Shown piece by piece: positions 1 through 8,963 of a stretch of DNA of 64,000 bases. The DNA lies in the NCBI GenBank assembly GCA_964481575.1, contig CAYZTR010000007.1:4113-68112 (forward strand), written 5' to 3'. A program made the translations under genes and the position numbers. The stretch comes from UQRS01 sp964481575. Lineage in GTDB: Bacteria > Bacillota > Clostridia > Oscillospirales > Acutalibacteraceae. Under the pieces are notes generated by a model, which did no database searches, was not told where the DNA came from, and saw only the letters and a program-made list of their open reading frames with translations. Position 1 is the stretch's first letter. Each line of letters opens with the position of its first letter.

Positions 1-211
1 CAAAATCATATTGCTCTGCCAGAGCCACAGAAGCCCGAGAGGAAGCCAGATCACAGCCGCAATTGAGAATCCCGGACACGCCAAAGGCTTTTAAAGCCGG
101 CAACAGGGTCTCCCGGTCAGCAGCAAATTGCGGATCATCATAGTGGGCGTGAGAGTCAAAGATTTCAGTAGACGGCGGCGTCAATTCCGCCGGAATTCCA
201 AAGGGCTCCAT
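1..211 (-). CDS. tatD: TatD family metal-dependent hydrolase, 5' part only
   Basis: Only the first 70 residues are in the window; the rest lies beyond base 1. After a short N-terminal tail the protein reads IFDSHAHYDD, the H-x-H metal-binding signature of TatD-type DNases/hydrolases in the amidohydrolase superfamily, followed by a typical first helix and the strand GILNCGCD. The ATG at 211 shares its A with the TGA stop of the upstream uracil-DNA glycosylase gene, so the two are probably translationally coupled. TatD proteins are cytoplasmic metal-dependent nucleases or phosphoesterases. Here it closes a small group of nucleic-acid maintenance genes. The start is fixed by the overlap; an ATG further downstream would cut into the HAH motif. 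Confidence 0.85.
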   Translation of the reverse strand, partial: MEPFGIPAELTPPSTEIFDSHAHYDDPQFAADRETLLPALKAFGVSGILNCGCDLASSRASVALAEQYDF

Positions 212-777
212 CAATCCAACAGTCCCAGTTCCCGGGCAGTCTCCTGGATCTGTAAAAAGTCCTCCAGGGCGTCCGGTTTCTGTCGGGGATTCCGTAGCAA
301 AGCCGCCGGATGAAAGGTTCCCATAAACCGGATGCCGTTCTTTTCGATCCACTGGCCATGCTGCTTCGTCACCTTAAAATCCGGAGAAATCAGTCGGATG
401 GCTGCAATGCGGCCCAGGCAGATAATCATGGCAGGCCGCATCTGCCGTACCTGTTCCCGGAGATAGCCGATACACTGCTCGGTCTCCTCCGGCTTTGGAT
501 CCCGATTATGCGGTGGACGGCACTTCACCATATTGGCGATATAAACCTTGGTGCGATCCAGGCCGATGGCATCCAGGTACTTATCCAGTAGTTGACCGGA
601 ACGGCCCACAAAAGGCTGCCCGGTCAGATCCTCCTGTTGGCCGGGGCCTTCCCCTACAAACAGAATTTTCGATTTCGGATTGCCGCCGCCAAACACTACG
701 TTGGTGCGCCCACTGCAAAGTTCACAGGCGGTGCAGCCTTGCACCCGCTGTTCCAGTTCCTTCCATGCGTCTGTCAT
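211..777 (-). CDS. Uracil-DNA glycosylase, family 4 (Fe-S type)
   Basis: The 188-residue protein has the family 4 uracil-DNA glycosylase layout. Four cysteines suited to a 4Fe-4S cluster lie at 15, 18, 86 and 102. The catalytic motif is GEGPG at 42-46 followed by QQED, where family 4 usually has GEAPG. The HPAALLR uracil-binding motif is at 156-162. It would remove uracil arising from cytosine deamination in DNA. The gene starts inside the end of tadA (4-base overlap, ATGA) and ends in a 1-base overlap with tatD, which indicates an operon. Length is normal for the family. The assignment rests on motifs and is firm at family level. Confidence 0.93.
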   Translation of the reverse strand: MTDAWKELEQRVQGCTACELCSGRTNVVFGGGNPKSKILFVGEGPGQQEDLTGQPFVGRSGQLLDKYLDAIGLDRTKVYIANMVKCRPPHNRDPKPEETEQCIGYLREQVRQMRPAMIICLGRIAAIRLISPDFKVTKQHGQWIEKNGIRFMGTFHPAALLRNPRQKPDALEDFLQIQETARELGLLD

Positions 778-1280
778 TGTTCCACCTCATCATCTGGCAC
801 GACACGGATCGCACCGGTTTTCTCCGTTGTTTTGTCCCGGCGCAAGCGCCGAAAAAATTCCCGCAGCAGACCGGCGCAGGCCTCTTCGCAAACGCCGCCC
901 TCTATCATTGGCTTGTGATTCCATGGATAGGAAAACAGATCCACCACCGACCGGGCAGCGCCGGCCTTAGGGTCGAATGCACCGTAGACCACCCGCTCCA
1001 CCCGACTGTTAATGATGGCACCGGCGCACATGGGGCAAGGCTCCAGGGTTACATATAGCGTGCAGCCCGGCAGTCGCCAGCCACCCAACGCCTTGCAGGC
1101 TCCGTCAATGGCCTCCAGCTCGGCATGCGCCAAAGCATGCTTGCCACGCTCCCGCCGATTACGGCCGGTAGAGAGAATCCGGCCCTCCCGGACCATCACC
1201 GCTCCCACAGGAACTTCCCCTTCCTCCGCCGCCTGCCGCGCCAACGTCAAAGCAGCTTCCATATAATATGCATCTTCCAT
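774..1280 (-). CDS. tadA: tRNA-specific adenosine deaminase
   Basis: The 168-residue protein carries the zinc-dependent deaminase signature: HAE at 52-54 and PCPMC at 81-85, supplying the zinc-binding His, the proton-shuttling Glu and two zinc-binding Cys. Length and the segment GAFDPKAGA match TadA, which converts the wobble adenosine of tRNA-Arg(ACG) to inosine. It lies one base after the trkH stop and overlaps the glycosylase gene by 4 bases, so all are likely on one transcript. A cytidine or guanine deaminase is a weaker alternative because the motif spacing is that of TadA. Confidence 0.94.
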   Translation of the reverse strand: MEDAYYMEAALTLARQAAEEGEVPVGAVMVREGRILSTGRNRRERGKHALAHAELEAIDGACKALGGWRLPGCTLYVTLEPCPMCAGAIINSRVERVVYGAFDPKAGAARSVVDLFSYPWNHKPMIEGGVCEEACAGLLREFFRRLRRDKTTEKTGAIRVVPDDEVEQ

Positions 1281-1281
1281 C

Positions 1282-2748
1282 TTAGCGCCTCCAGGTCGTC
1301 ACGGACAGCAAAGACAGAATGGGGATCAGCTCCAAACGTCCGGCCAGCATATCAAAAATCAACACCAGTTTAGACAAAACCGACAGGGACGCAAAGTTCC
1401 CTACAGCCCCAACCACATCCCCAAGTCCGGGGCCTACATTATTCATACAGGTCATTACCGAGGTTATGGAAGTGATAATATCCTTTCCGTCCAGCGCCAC
1501 CAGCATCACTGAAACGGCCGCCACAGCCATAAACAGGAAGAAGTAGTTGCCCACCGTCCGGAGGGTTTCCCGCTCCACAGCTTTTCCATCCAGCTTCACC
1601 GACTGCTGGATCCGAGGGCGAATCTGCCGCCGCAGTTCCCGCCGTCCCTCCTTGCAAAGGAGAAGCACCCGGGAAACCTTCAGACCGCCGCCGGTAGATC
1701 CGGCACAGCTCCCGACAAACATCAGCAACAGCAGCAAAAGTCTGGAAAGGCTGGGCCAGGTATCATAATTAAAGGTAACAAAACCAGTGGTTGTAATAAT
1801 GGATGCTACCTGAAAAAGGGCGTGGCGGATCCCGCTCTCCAGGGTCGTATATAAGGAATAGGTGTTCCAGGTGATGACGGCAGCAGCTGCCAGAATCATC
1901 CCCAGATAATACCGCAGTTCTTCATTAAACAGCACCGCATGAAACCGTTTCAGCAGGATAAAGTAATACAAATTGAAATTGATGCCGAACAGAATCATGA
2001 AAACCGTAATCACATATTCCAGATATGCCGCATGTGCATATCCGGCGTTGGCAAAATGGGCAATGCTGTCATTATAGCAGGAAAAGCCGCCGGTACCGGC
2101 AGTGCTGAAGGTATGCAATACCGCATCATAAAGCGACATGCCGCCGCACAACAGGAAAATGACCTCGGCAATACACAAGGCAAAATAAATACCATACAGG
2201 ATCACACCAGTCATGCGGATCTTGGAGGAAAGCTTCCCCACCTTGACCCCCGGCATTTCAGCCCGCATAATATGCAGATAATTGGACTCGGAGCGGGGCA
2301 GGATGGCCAGCATCAGCACTAGAACCCCCATTCCCCCGACCCAGTGGGTAAAGGATCGCCACATCAACAGGCTCTTGGGCAGGGCCTCGATATCGGTAAG
2401 AATGGTAGCGCCGGTGGTGGTAAAGCCGGAGACCACCTCAAAAAAGGCATCTACAAACTGGGGGATGTATCCGCTGAACACAAAGGGCAGTGCGCCAAAC
2501 GCCGACATAAGAATCCAGGACAGCCCCACGATGACCAACCCTTCTTTGGCATAGATGGCGGTGTTTTTCGGCTTGCGGAAAGAGGCGGCTCCGCCCAGCA
2601 GCAACAACCCGGCCATCGTGCCAAGATAACTGACCAGCATGGTCAAAGACTCCCGAAATCCCAGACACAGAGCCAGGGGCAGCAACAGCATCACCGCTTC
2701 CAGCAGCAATAGCCAACCCAGATAACGAACGATCATTCTGTAATTCAT
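1282..2748 (-). CDS. trkH: TrkH-family potassium uptake channel subunit
   Basis: This 488-residue membrane protein has about ten hydrophobic segments and four pore-loop signatures in order: TTTGA near residue 108, then TAGTGGF, TTTGF and NNVGPG. These form the K+ selectivity filter of the TrkH/KtrB superfamily of K+ translocating subunits. It is preceded, 12 bases upstream, by the gene for the RCK-domain partner TrkA, which gates it by binding nucleotides on the cytoplasmic side. The pairing gives a complete Trk/Ktr potassium uptake system. Length is normal. TrkH versus KtrB cannot be fully separated by eye; the two-RCK TrkA partner favours TrkH. Confidence 0.93.
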   Translation of the reverse strand: MNYRMIVRYLGWLLLLEAVMLLLPLALCLGFRESLTMLVSYLGTMAGLLLLGGAASFRKPKNTAIYAKEGLVIVGLSWILMSAFGALPFVFSGYIPQFVDAFFEVVSGFTTTGATILTDIEALPKSLLMWRSFTHWVGGMGVLVLMLAILPRSESNYLHIMRAEMPGVKVGKLSSKIRMTGVILYGIYFALCIAEVIFLLCGGMSLYDAVLHTFSTAGTGGFSCYNDSIAHFANAGYAHAAYLEYVITVFMILFGINFNLYYFILLKRFHAVLFNEELRYYLGMILAAAAVITWNTYSLYTTLESGIRHALFQVASIITTTGFVTFNYDTWPSLSRLLLLLLMFVGSCAGSTGGGLKVSRVLLLCKEGRRELRRQIRPRIQQSVKLDGKAVERETLRTVGNYFFLFMAVAAVSVMLVALDGKDIITSITSVMTCMNNVGPGLGDVVGAVGNFASLSVLSKLVLIFDMLAGRLELIPILSLLSVTTWRR

Positions 2749-2760
2749 AGCACAACCTCG

Positions 2761-4128
2761 TTATTTCCGGAAAGCAGCATCCAAGTCGGGAATCCGGCCA
2801 GTGGAAACTACCACCACCCGGTCACCAGCTTTTATGACATCCTCGCCGCCGGGGATCCTCATTTTATACTTGCGGATAATGCAGGCAATCAGGGTATTTT
2901 TCTCCATCTGCAAATCCTTCAACGGAATTTCTACAAACCCGGCGGTGGGCTGCACCTCAAACTCGGCCGCCTCCACCCGGTTATCCACGAAACGGTAAAG
3001 CGTCTTGATCCGGGAAGAAGAAGCGGAATTCTCCTTGGCCCGGATATACTGCAGCACCAGCCCGGCTGTGGTATCCTGCGGTACCACCACGCTGGCATTG
3101 CTGACAGCATCCAGCACCCCGCCCAGCGCCGGTCTCGACAGCTTAGTGATATTGGTTTTGATCCCCAGCTTCTCTCCATACATGGACAGGATGGCGTTTT
3201 CCTCATCAATGTCCGTCAGGGTCACCAGCGCATCGGTGGAAGCAATCCCCTCCTCTGCCAGAACTCCTTGGTCAGCCCCGTCTCCGCAGACGATTTCCGC
3301 CGCAGGCAACGCATCAGACAGATACCGGCAGCGTTCCGGATCCCGCTCAATGACCTTCACCTTCATGCCGGCATCGCAAAGCTGCCGGGTCAGATAATAG
3401 GAGATGCGTCCGCCGCCGATGAGCATCACCCGTTTGGACTTGGTTTTCAAAAGACCGGTGGATTTCAAAAAAGAACTAAGCCCCGCACGGTTACCGGTAA
3501 CATAGATTTTGTCACCGCCCCGGAGGACAAAGCTACCATCCGGAATAAACACTTCCTCTCCCCGCTGCACAGCACAAATCAGAATTCGTCTGTCCTGGTC
3601 AGAGGAAAGCTCGCTGAGGGCCCGTCCTTGCAGGGGATCATTGGCCTTCAGCTTCAACTCCACCAAATCGGCCTTCCCCTTGGCGAAGGTCTCCACCTTA
3701 CTGGCCGAGGGAAAACGCAAAATCCGGAAGATCTCACTGGCAGTATCGTAATCCGGGTTCACCAGCAAACTCAGTCCCAGTTCCCCCCGCATAAAGGAAT
3801 ATTGATCGGAATAGTCTGTGTTTCGCACCCGGGCAATACAATGCCGCGCTCCCATCCGCCGGGCAATCAGACAGCTTAAAATATTGATTTCATCTGAACC
3901 AGTAGCGGAAATGACCAGATAGGCCTTCTTGGCGCCAGCCTCGTCCAGAATATCCAGCTTGGTGCCGTTACCCACCACGCCCTGGATGTCCAGCTGATTG
4001 ATGAGAGACTCCACCACATCTTCATTCTTGTCGATCATGACCACATCGTGGCCCTCCCGGCTAAGCACATCCGCTACAGCGGTCCCCATTTTTCCGGCGC
4101 CGATCACAACTATATGCATTTCCGTCAC
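2761..4128 (-). CDS. trkA: Trk system potassium regulatory protein, double RCK
   Basis: The 455-residue soluble protein has two successive RCK units. Each starts with a Rossmann dinucleotide-binding loop: VIGAGKMG near the N-terminus and LIGGGRIS near residue 237. Acidic residues follow the second strands (MIDKNED and VIERDPE), and a TrkA-C domain closes each half. It gates the adjacent TrkH in response to NAD(H) or ATP/ADP. The start ATG at 4128 is preceded by an AAGGGTG ribosome-binding site, and a near-consensus promoter lies about 70 bases further upstream. It is the first gene of the group that runs on through trkH, tadA, the uracil-DNA glycosylase and tatD. Confidence 0.94.
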   Translation of the reverse strand: MTEMHIVVIGAGKMGTAVADVLSREGHDVVMIDKNEDVVESLINQLDIQGVVGNGTKLDILDEAGAKKAYLVISATGSDEINILSCLIARRMGARHCIARVRNTDYSDQYSFMRGELGLSLLVNPDYDTASEIFRILRFPSASKVETFAKGKADLVELKLKANDPLQGRALSELSSDQDRRILICAVQRGEEVFIPDGSFVLRGGDKIYVTGNRAGLSSFLKSTGLLKTKSKRVMLIGGGRISYYLTRQLCDAGMKVKVIERDPERCRYLSDALPAAEIVCGDGADQGVLAEEGIASTDALVTLTDIDEENAILSMYGEKLGIKTNITKLSRPALGGVLDAVSNASVVVPQDTTAGLVLQYIRAKENSASSSRIKTLYRFVDNRVEAAEFEVQPTAGFVEIPLKDLQMEKNTLIACIIRKYKMRIPGGEDVIKAGDRVVVVSTGRIPDLDAAFRK

Positions 4129-4193
4129 CCTTCTTGCCTGTATTTCTGCCGCAGATTTACATGAAATGGAATTTGCATACCAATACAGTATAT

Positions 4194-4222
4194 ATTATAC
4201 TGCAACTGCCCCTGTTTTTCAA
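4194..4222 (-). promoter_or_regulatory. Sigma-A-type promoter for trkA operon
   Basis: On the minus strand TTGAAA is followed after 17 bases by TATAAT. It faces trkA and lies about 70 bases before its start codon. Confidence 0.75.
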
Positions 4223-4313
4223 ATAGTGTTTTATAGAAATTCGGCCCTTTTTCTAAGAATTTGCGCCTTTTTCGGAAACTTCCCGCTTTTTTTGAAGATT
4301 TTGGCCAGAACCG

Positions 4314-4342
4314 TTGACCCACCCGAGAAAGTTTGCTAAAAT
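4314..4342 (+). promoter_or_regulatory. Sigma-A-type promoter for the gene at 4383
   Basis: TTGACC and TAAAAT are separated by 17 bases, about 40 bases before the start codon. It is divergent from the trkA promoter. Confidence 0.7.
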
Positions 4343-4382
4343 AAGATTGTATGATCTTTCCATATAAAAGGAGCCTTTCACG

Positions 4383-5054
4383 ATGAAAAAGATTTTTGGC
4401 GACGACGCCATTCATATGCTTCCGCTGCATAGCGGATTCATCATTGCCACCAAGCAGAAAACCTACGACGATTACCTGGTGGTTTCTTACAAAATGGCCA
4501 CCCTGGAAACCGACGCACTGAATCCGGTAACCCGGAACGTATACCAGCTGGCCAAATTCGGTAACAATTTCCAGCTGTTTGAAAAGATTTTGCCGGATTA
4601 TCTCAACTGTAAAACACTGCAGCTGCCGGATAGCCGGCTCTTTGCCATTTACCCCGACGGGCAGGCCGCCGTCTATGACGACATGGCACAGACCCTGTGG
4701 AGCGGCGCTCTGAAATACAAGGACAGCGGTCCCGCCGACGTGGCCCTCCAAGGGGAATGTATCTGGGCCACCTTCCCGGAAAGCAATGCTTTGATCCGCT
4801 ACAACGTCCAGTCCCTGCGGGAGGAGCTGCGTATCGGCGGCGGGGAAAACTCCGCCTTTGCCGCCCCCTGTAGCCTGTGGATCAACGGCAACTCCATGCT
4901 GGTCTGCAACCGGGATTCCCATAAAATCCTGGAAATTAATCTTTCTACCTTCGAGGCTTTTGACTATGCTGAATTTGAGGAGCCGGTGCATCAGTACATT
5001 CGCATTGACAACACCGAAATCGTCCAGCTGGATTCGGGGGTCTACACCCTGTAA
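4383..5054 (+). CDS. Hypothetical cytoplasmic protein, beta-propeller-like
   Basis: I do not recognise this 223-residue protein. It has no signal peptide or membrane segment. It is rich in short beta strands with aromatic and Gly-Asp turns; phrases such as ECIWATFPESNALIRYN and SMLVCNRDSHKILEIN look like blades of an NHL or WD40-type propeller, but it is too short for a full six- or seven-bladed one. The ATG at 4383 follows AAGGAG with suitable spacing and its own promoter. It stands alone between the trkA promoter and a terminator, so the context gives no function. Confidence 0.75.
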   Translation: MKKIFGDDAIHMLPLHSGFIIATKQKTYDDYLVVSYKMATLETDALNPVTRNVYQLAKFGNNFQLFEKILPDYLNCKTLQLPDSRLFAIYPDGQAAVYDDMAQTLWSGALKYKDSGPADVALQGECIWATFPESNALIRYNVQSLREELRIGGGENSAFAAPCSLWINGNSMLVCNRDSHKILEINLSTFEAFDYAEFEEPVHQYIRIDNTEIVQLDSGVYTL

Positions 5055-5241
5055 AAATAAACCCTGTCCGCTCCGGGGTAGTGGCTCTAGCCTCCCGGAA
5101 ACGGTTCATTCGTTATTCCGCTGCAGCTTCACGAAAACAACTGGATCCGGATCATGGTCGCACCGGATCCGTTTTACCAGTTGCCGGTTCCCCTGTTCCC
5201 TTGTGAAAAAAGCACCAAACCACATCTCATATAACCATTAG

Positions 5242-5285
5242 GGGCTGTCTCACAAAGAAATTATTTTGTGAGACAGTCCTTTTAT
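5242..5285 (+). terminator. Rho-independent terminator after the gene at 4383
   Basis: A long stem (CTGTCTCACAAA pairing with TTTGTGAGACAG) is followed by CCTTTTATTT. Confidence 0.8.
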
Positions 5286-5289
5286 TTGC

Positions 5290-5325
5290 AAAAAAAGCAG
5301 AGGACTCCGTTTGGAAATCCTCTGC
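5290..5325 (-). terminator. Rho-independent terminator after SLC13 permease
   Basis: GCAGAGGA pairs with TCCTCTGC and is followed on the minus strand by seven T residues. It is correctly placed to end transcription from the permease gene at 5421. Confidence 0.8.
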
Positions 5326-5420
5326 AAGGTATCGTCTATAAAAGCCAAAAACCAGCCCGCCGAAAAAACATACTATCTGCTATGGAGAGGAAGGCGCAGG
5401 AAATCGGCCTGAATTTGCCG

Positions 5421-6701
5421 TTATACCAGCGGGTAAAACAGCGGTACAAAAATCAAAATACCAATAAAACTGATGAGCGACGGCAGCCAACCATATTTCA
5501 GATAATCTGAGAACTCATAGCCGGCAACCTGAGTCATTGTAATTTGAGCAGCGGCCAGCGGCGTGCAGCAGGCAATGCTGGCAGCCAAGGTAATCCCTAC
5601 ACAAAACGGCATATACTGAAATCCATAACTGGTGCATAAGGAAAACGCAACGGGCAATACAATGATAAGGGCAGTAGAATTGGTAATAAACTGGCTGATA
5701 AAAAGAGTCAGGAAGGTCAATACGGCAAAAATAATCATGGGGGAAGTCACATTGCCCAGTGCAGAGGAAACAATCCGACCAATGAGATCGGCAGCCCCGG
5801 AAGAGGTCAGCGCTTCGGCCAACCCCAGGCAGGTGGCAAGAAATACCACCGATTCCCAATGCAGTTCTTTCACAATATCCTTTACACTGCAGCATCTGAA
5901 AATGACGCACAGAAGGGCAGCACACATGGCCGTCTCCGCCGTCGGCAGCAAAGACAGCGCATAGGAAATCACCATCAGAATCAGGATGGCAAACATAATA
6001 CCCATTTTCTTTTTGTCGAATTCCATTTGGAGCGCCGAATACCGCTTTTCCGCTTCGATTCCCATGTCCGCCTCAGGGCGGTGATCCCAGATCTTTTTGC
6101 CGTTCCGGTAACCAAGGGTTAAGGCAAATACCAGAAACAGAGCAAACAGACAAAGGCCGGGGCCGGTTAAGGTCCACATGCTCATTTCCTGTCCGATCAT
6201 TTCAAACATCACACCGTTGGCTGTCAATTGCGGCGTGCAGCCGACCAAGGTACAGGCACCGCCAAACATGATGGCGCAGGAGATGGGCAATGTAAGATCG
6301 CGGCGCTTCATATTCTCAGAGGCACTGCAGACGCTGTCGATCATGGGAAGATAGGCGGAAAGCAGGGCTGTATTGGCAAGGAACATGGAAGCAAGCCCCG
6401 TCACAACACAGCTGACAGCCAGAAAGATCCGTTCGTTCCCGCGGGACCATCGGATCAGAATACGCCCCACCGTCTGGGCGGCGCCGGTTTTGAACATGGA
6501 AATACCCACAATCATAGTGCTGGCCATTAGTAGAACAATGCTGTTGGAAAAGCCGGAAAACACATCTTGAAATGAGCCGACTCCAAATAAAACCATGAGA
6601 AGGCAGCCTAAACAACCAGTGGCCGCCAAAGGCAGCCACTCCGTGACAAACAGCACAACACAGAACCCAATAATAACTAATCCTAAAATATCATGCGGCA
6701 T
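5421..6701 (-). CDS. SLC13/DASS-type anion permease
   Basis: This 426-residue integral membrane protein has about 11-12 hydrophobic segments. It belongs to the ion-transporter superfamily that includes SLC13 sodium/dicarboxylate symporters and ArsB/NhaD-type permeases. Supporting segments are the N-terminal TEWLPLAATG, the SNSIVLLMAS and FLANTALLSAYLP regions, and a C-terminal repeat ITNSTALIIVLPVA followed by TPLAAAQ. Likely substrates are di- or tricarboxylates or another small anion; the exact one cannot be read. The ATG at 6701 follows GAGGTGA. It is the last gene of a minus-strand run with an SDR dehydrogenase and an MFS transporter, suggesting a shared organic-acid role, though a hairpin separates it from the SDR gene. 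Confidence 0.85.
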   Translation of the reverse strand: MPHDILGLVIIGFCVVLFVTEWLPLAATGCLGCLLMVLFGVGSFQDVFSGFSNSIVLLMASTMIVGISMFKTGAAQTVGRILIRWSRGNERIFLAVSCVVTGLASMFLANTALLSAYLPMIDSVCSASENMKRRDLTLPISCAIMFGGACTLVGCTPQLTANGVMFEMIGQEMSMWTLTGPGLCLFALFLVFALTLGYRNGKKIWDHRPEADMGIEAEKRYSALQMEFDKKKMGIMFAILILMVISYALSLLPTAETAMCAALLCVIFRCCSVKDIVKELHWESVVFLATCLGLAEALTSSGAADLIGRIVSSALGNVTSPMIIFAVLTFLTLFISQFITNSTALIIVLPVAFSLCTSYGFQYMPFCVGITLAASIACCTPLAAAQITMTQVAGYEFSDYLKYGWLPSLISFIGILIFVPLFYPLV

Positions 6702-6721
6702 AGTTCACCTCATGCGGCATT

Positions 6722-6752
6722 GTTTCCCCTCGGCGATCCGCCGAGGGGAAAC
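6722..6752 (-). terminator. Intercistronic hairpin between SDR and SLC13 genes
   Basis: A near-perfect 14-bp stem (GTTTCCCCTCGGCG with its complement) and a tiny loop. No T run follows on the minus strand, so it may be a partial terminator or an mRNA-stabilising structure. Confidence 0.55.
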
Positions 6753-6759
6753 ATCTGTG

Positions 6760-7524
6760 TTAAACGATGGTCCAACCGCCGTCAACCAGCAGCAGCTGAC
6801 CGGTAACATAGCTGGAAGCATCCGAAGCCAGATACAGCATTGCGCCGTTCAGCTCGCCCGGCTTGCCGCGGCGGCCCATGGGGCAGCTGTTCTTGATACC
6901 GTTCTCATAGCTTTCGTCCGCAACCTTATCAGACATTTCGCTGGCAAAATAGCCAGGCCCTAAGGTGTTGACAGTAATCCCGGATTTTGCCCATTCAGCA
7001 GCCAAAGCCTTGGTCATCATATAGACAGCGCCCTTGGCAGTGGAATAACCGGAACGGGGAACGCCGTTCATGGTAACCTGGCAGTGGAAAGAACCAATGT
7101 TGATAATCTTGCCGTATTGCTGGGCCAGCATCACCTTGCCCACCTCACGGGCAAAGTAGAACACACCGTTGACATTGGTGTTGATGACGCGCTCCCACAC
7201 CTCATCCGTAGTGTCCACAACAGGAGTTGCAAAGCCGGCAGCTGCGTTATTGATCAGAATATCAATGCGGCCCAGTTCCTTGACGGCAACATCCACAGCA
7301 TTTTTAATCTGCTGCGTATCGGTAACATCACAGGGAATGGCTACGCACTTTACACCGTAGCTCTCCACTTCTTTTTTCACTTCTTCCAGCTTTTCCACAC
7401 GGCGGGCCACAATGGCCACATTGGCACCCTGCTCACCCAGGCAAATGGCGAACTGACGGCCCAACCCGGAAGAAGCGCCGGTGACGATGGCGTTTTTGCC
7501 GCTGACATCAAAATAATTTTTCAT
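6760..7524 (-). CDS. SDR-family NAD(P)-dependent oxidoreductase
   Basis: The 254-residue protein is a classical short-chain dehydrogenase. It has the cofactor loop TGASSGLG at the N-terminus, NNAAAG in the middle, a catalytic Ser region, Y-x3-K in GYSTAK, and a C-terminal GQLLLVDGG. It resembles gluconate 5-dehydrogenases and 3-oxoacyl-ACP reductases; the real substrate is a hydroxyl or keto compound I cannot name. I start at ATG 7524 (MKNYFD), with AAAGGATG upstream; longer in-frame extensions lack a proper ribosome binding site. It lies between a major facilitator gene and an anion permease, which suggests oxidation or reduction of an imported hydroxy acid. Confidence 0.9.
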   Translation of the reverse strand: MKNYFDVSGKNAIVTGASSGLGRQFAICLGEQGANVAIVARRVEKLEEVKKEVESYGVKCVAIPCDVTDTQQIKNAVDVAVKELGRIDILINNAAAGFATPVVDTTDEVWERVINTNVNGVFYFAREVGKVMLAQQYGKIINIGSFHCQVTMNGVPRSGYSTAKGAVYMMTKALAAEWAKSGITVNTLGPGYFASEMSDKVADESYENGIKNSCPMGRRGKPGELNGAMLYLASDASSYVTGQLLLVDGGWTIV

Positions 7525-7562
7525 TTGAAAAAACATCCTTTCTTTTGATTTGATTTTGATAG

Positions 7563-7609
7563 GGTTTCCCGGTGTGACCCTACCGCACCCGGACAACACC
7601 GGGGAAACC
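7563..7609 (-). terminator. Hairpin between MFS and SDR genes
   Basis: GGTTTCC-CGGTGT pairs imperfectly with ACACCG-GGAAACC. It lies just after the MFS stop codon and may reduce read-through into the SDR gene. Confidence 0.5.
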
Positions 7610-7658
7610 AAACTATAACGAATTGTGTAATCGTATCATGACCCTAGGAGCATGAAAA

Positions 7659-8963
7659 TCAGACAGGCGTATAACCCATGGCAGCGATCTTCTTTTTGCT
7701 GGAAATGTTGGACAGCAAATACAGAACACCAACAACCACCATCAAAACGGCGAAGATGACCCAAGCCAGCGTATAGGAACCAGTGACATCAAAGATAAAC
7801 GAAGCAACCGTAGGCCCAATGATCTGGCCGATATTGCCGGCGATATTCATCCAGCCGCTCATAACACCATATTCCTTATCCCCAAAGTTCCGGGAGGTAA
7901 TCAGGAAGGGAATCACGGAAGGTACCGCACCGCCGATCATGTACAGCGGGATCATAACGGTGGCAAACACCATGTTGCTGGAGGACAGTGCCAGGCAAAT
8001 AAACACACCTGCATAGAACAGGGGGGCAATGACGGAAGCCCTCTTGATATGTAAGATGTCAGACAGAATTCCCAGCAGGAATTTGCCCAAAATCAGGGTT
8101 CCCAGCGCCCCGGCATAAATGGTAGCAGCAGTATCGCTGTCGGTGATGCTGGTGAAGTAGTCCTTGCAGTTATAAGAGAAGGCGGAAGCGCCGATCATGG
8201 TAACAAGACCCGCAGCAAATTGCAGCCACCAGCGACCGGTAGTCAGAGCCTGCTTGCCGGTAATACCGGCCTTCTGGGCAGGAACACTGCCGGCGGCCCG
8301 GTCAGCTTCACTGGGTGCAGGATCGCCAATTCTTGTCTCAAAGCCTTTGTCGCTGGGCATGCTGACAATAAACAGCAACGCAATGGGGATCATCAGAGCG
8401 TTAAACCCGGCCATGGCCAGATATCCAACCCGCCAGCCGCTGGAGTTGATGATGGCATTGACCAGCTTAATCCAAACCAAAGCACCCGCGCCGCTGCCCA
8501 GCATAGCGATAGACAGGGCGGTTCCTTTCACCTTGGGGCCAAACCAGTTGCTGACCATAATGGTGGTAGGAAGCGTGGTAGCACCGGCCCAGCCAAGACC
8601 CTGAATGGCAGAAAGTACATACAGCTGCCACAGGGCATTGGAGAAGGACATAAGCACATAACAAACACTGGTAAGAACCACGCAAGCAGTCACCGCAAAC
8701 TTTACAGGAATTTTTTTGTAAAGCTTACCAATAAAGATAGAACACACCAGCATAGCAACCGTCATGATGGTGTTCGTCTGCGTATAGGCAGTACGGGAAA
8801 TACCCAGCTCTTCCGTAATGGGCGCCAGGAACAAAGGCGCGCAGTTAACTTTGATAACGTAGCAGATGAACATGGGCATGAAAGCGCAAACCAGCATGAC
8901 CCAACCATAATAAAATCTGCCGTCTACCTTCGCAGAAAATAAATGATTCTTCTGATTCTTCAA
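7659..8963 (-). CDS. Major facilitator superfamily transporter
   Basis: The protein of about 434 residues has twelve hydrophobic segments in two halves. The N-terminus runs RFYYGWVMLVCAF, and a motif-A-like loop GKLYKKIPVK sits between TM2 and TM3. This pattern is common in the monocarboxylate/oxalate-formate branch of the MFS, so a carboxylate exporter or importer is plausible. The start is uncertain: no ATG is available near the N-terminus. GTG at 8975 overlaps the AAGGAG ribosome binding site, so I prefer TTG at 8963 (11 bases after AAGGAG); an ATT at 8966 would have ideal spacing. It heads the transcript that continues into the SDR gene. Confidence 0.85.
   Translation of the reverse strand: MKNQKNHLFSAKVDGRFYYGWVMLVCAFMPMFICYVIKVNCAPLFLAPITEELGISRTAYTQTNTIMTVAMLVCSIFIGKLYKKIPVKFAVTACVVLTSVCYVLMSFSNALWQLYVLSAIQGLGWAGATTLPTTIMVSNWFGPKVKGTALSIAMLGSGAGALVWIKLVNAIINSSGWRVGYLAMAGFNALMIPIALLFIVSMPSDKGFETRIGDPAPSEADRAAGSVPAQKAGITGKQALTTGRWWLQFAAGLVTMIGASAFSYNCKDYFTSITDSDTAATIYAGALGTLILGKFLLGILSDILHIKRASVIAPLFYAGVFICLALSSSNMVFATVMIPLYMIGGAVPSVIPFLITSRNFGDKEYGVMSGWMNIAGNIGQIIGPTVASFIFDVTGSYTLAWVIFAVLMVVVGVLYLLSNISSKKKIAAMGYTPV

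Larger units (their letters stand above)
5055..5420. other. Intergenic region with two terminators
   Basis: This 366-base stretch separates converging genes and holds two hairpins, listed separately. A short open frame at about 5092-5234 continues in the frame of the previous gene after several stop codons; it has no ribosome binding site and I do not call it. Confidence 0.6.

Noticed and set aside
5092..5234. Open stretch after the gene at 4383, in the same frame beyond several stops
   Set aside because: Codon pattern looks partly coding, but there is no start or ribosome binding site; perhaps chance or an old remnant.
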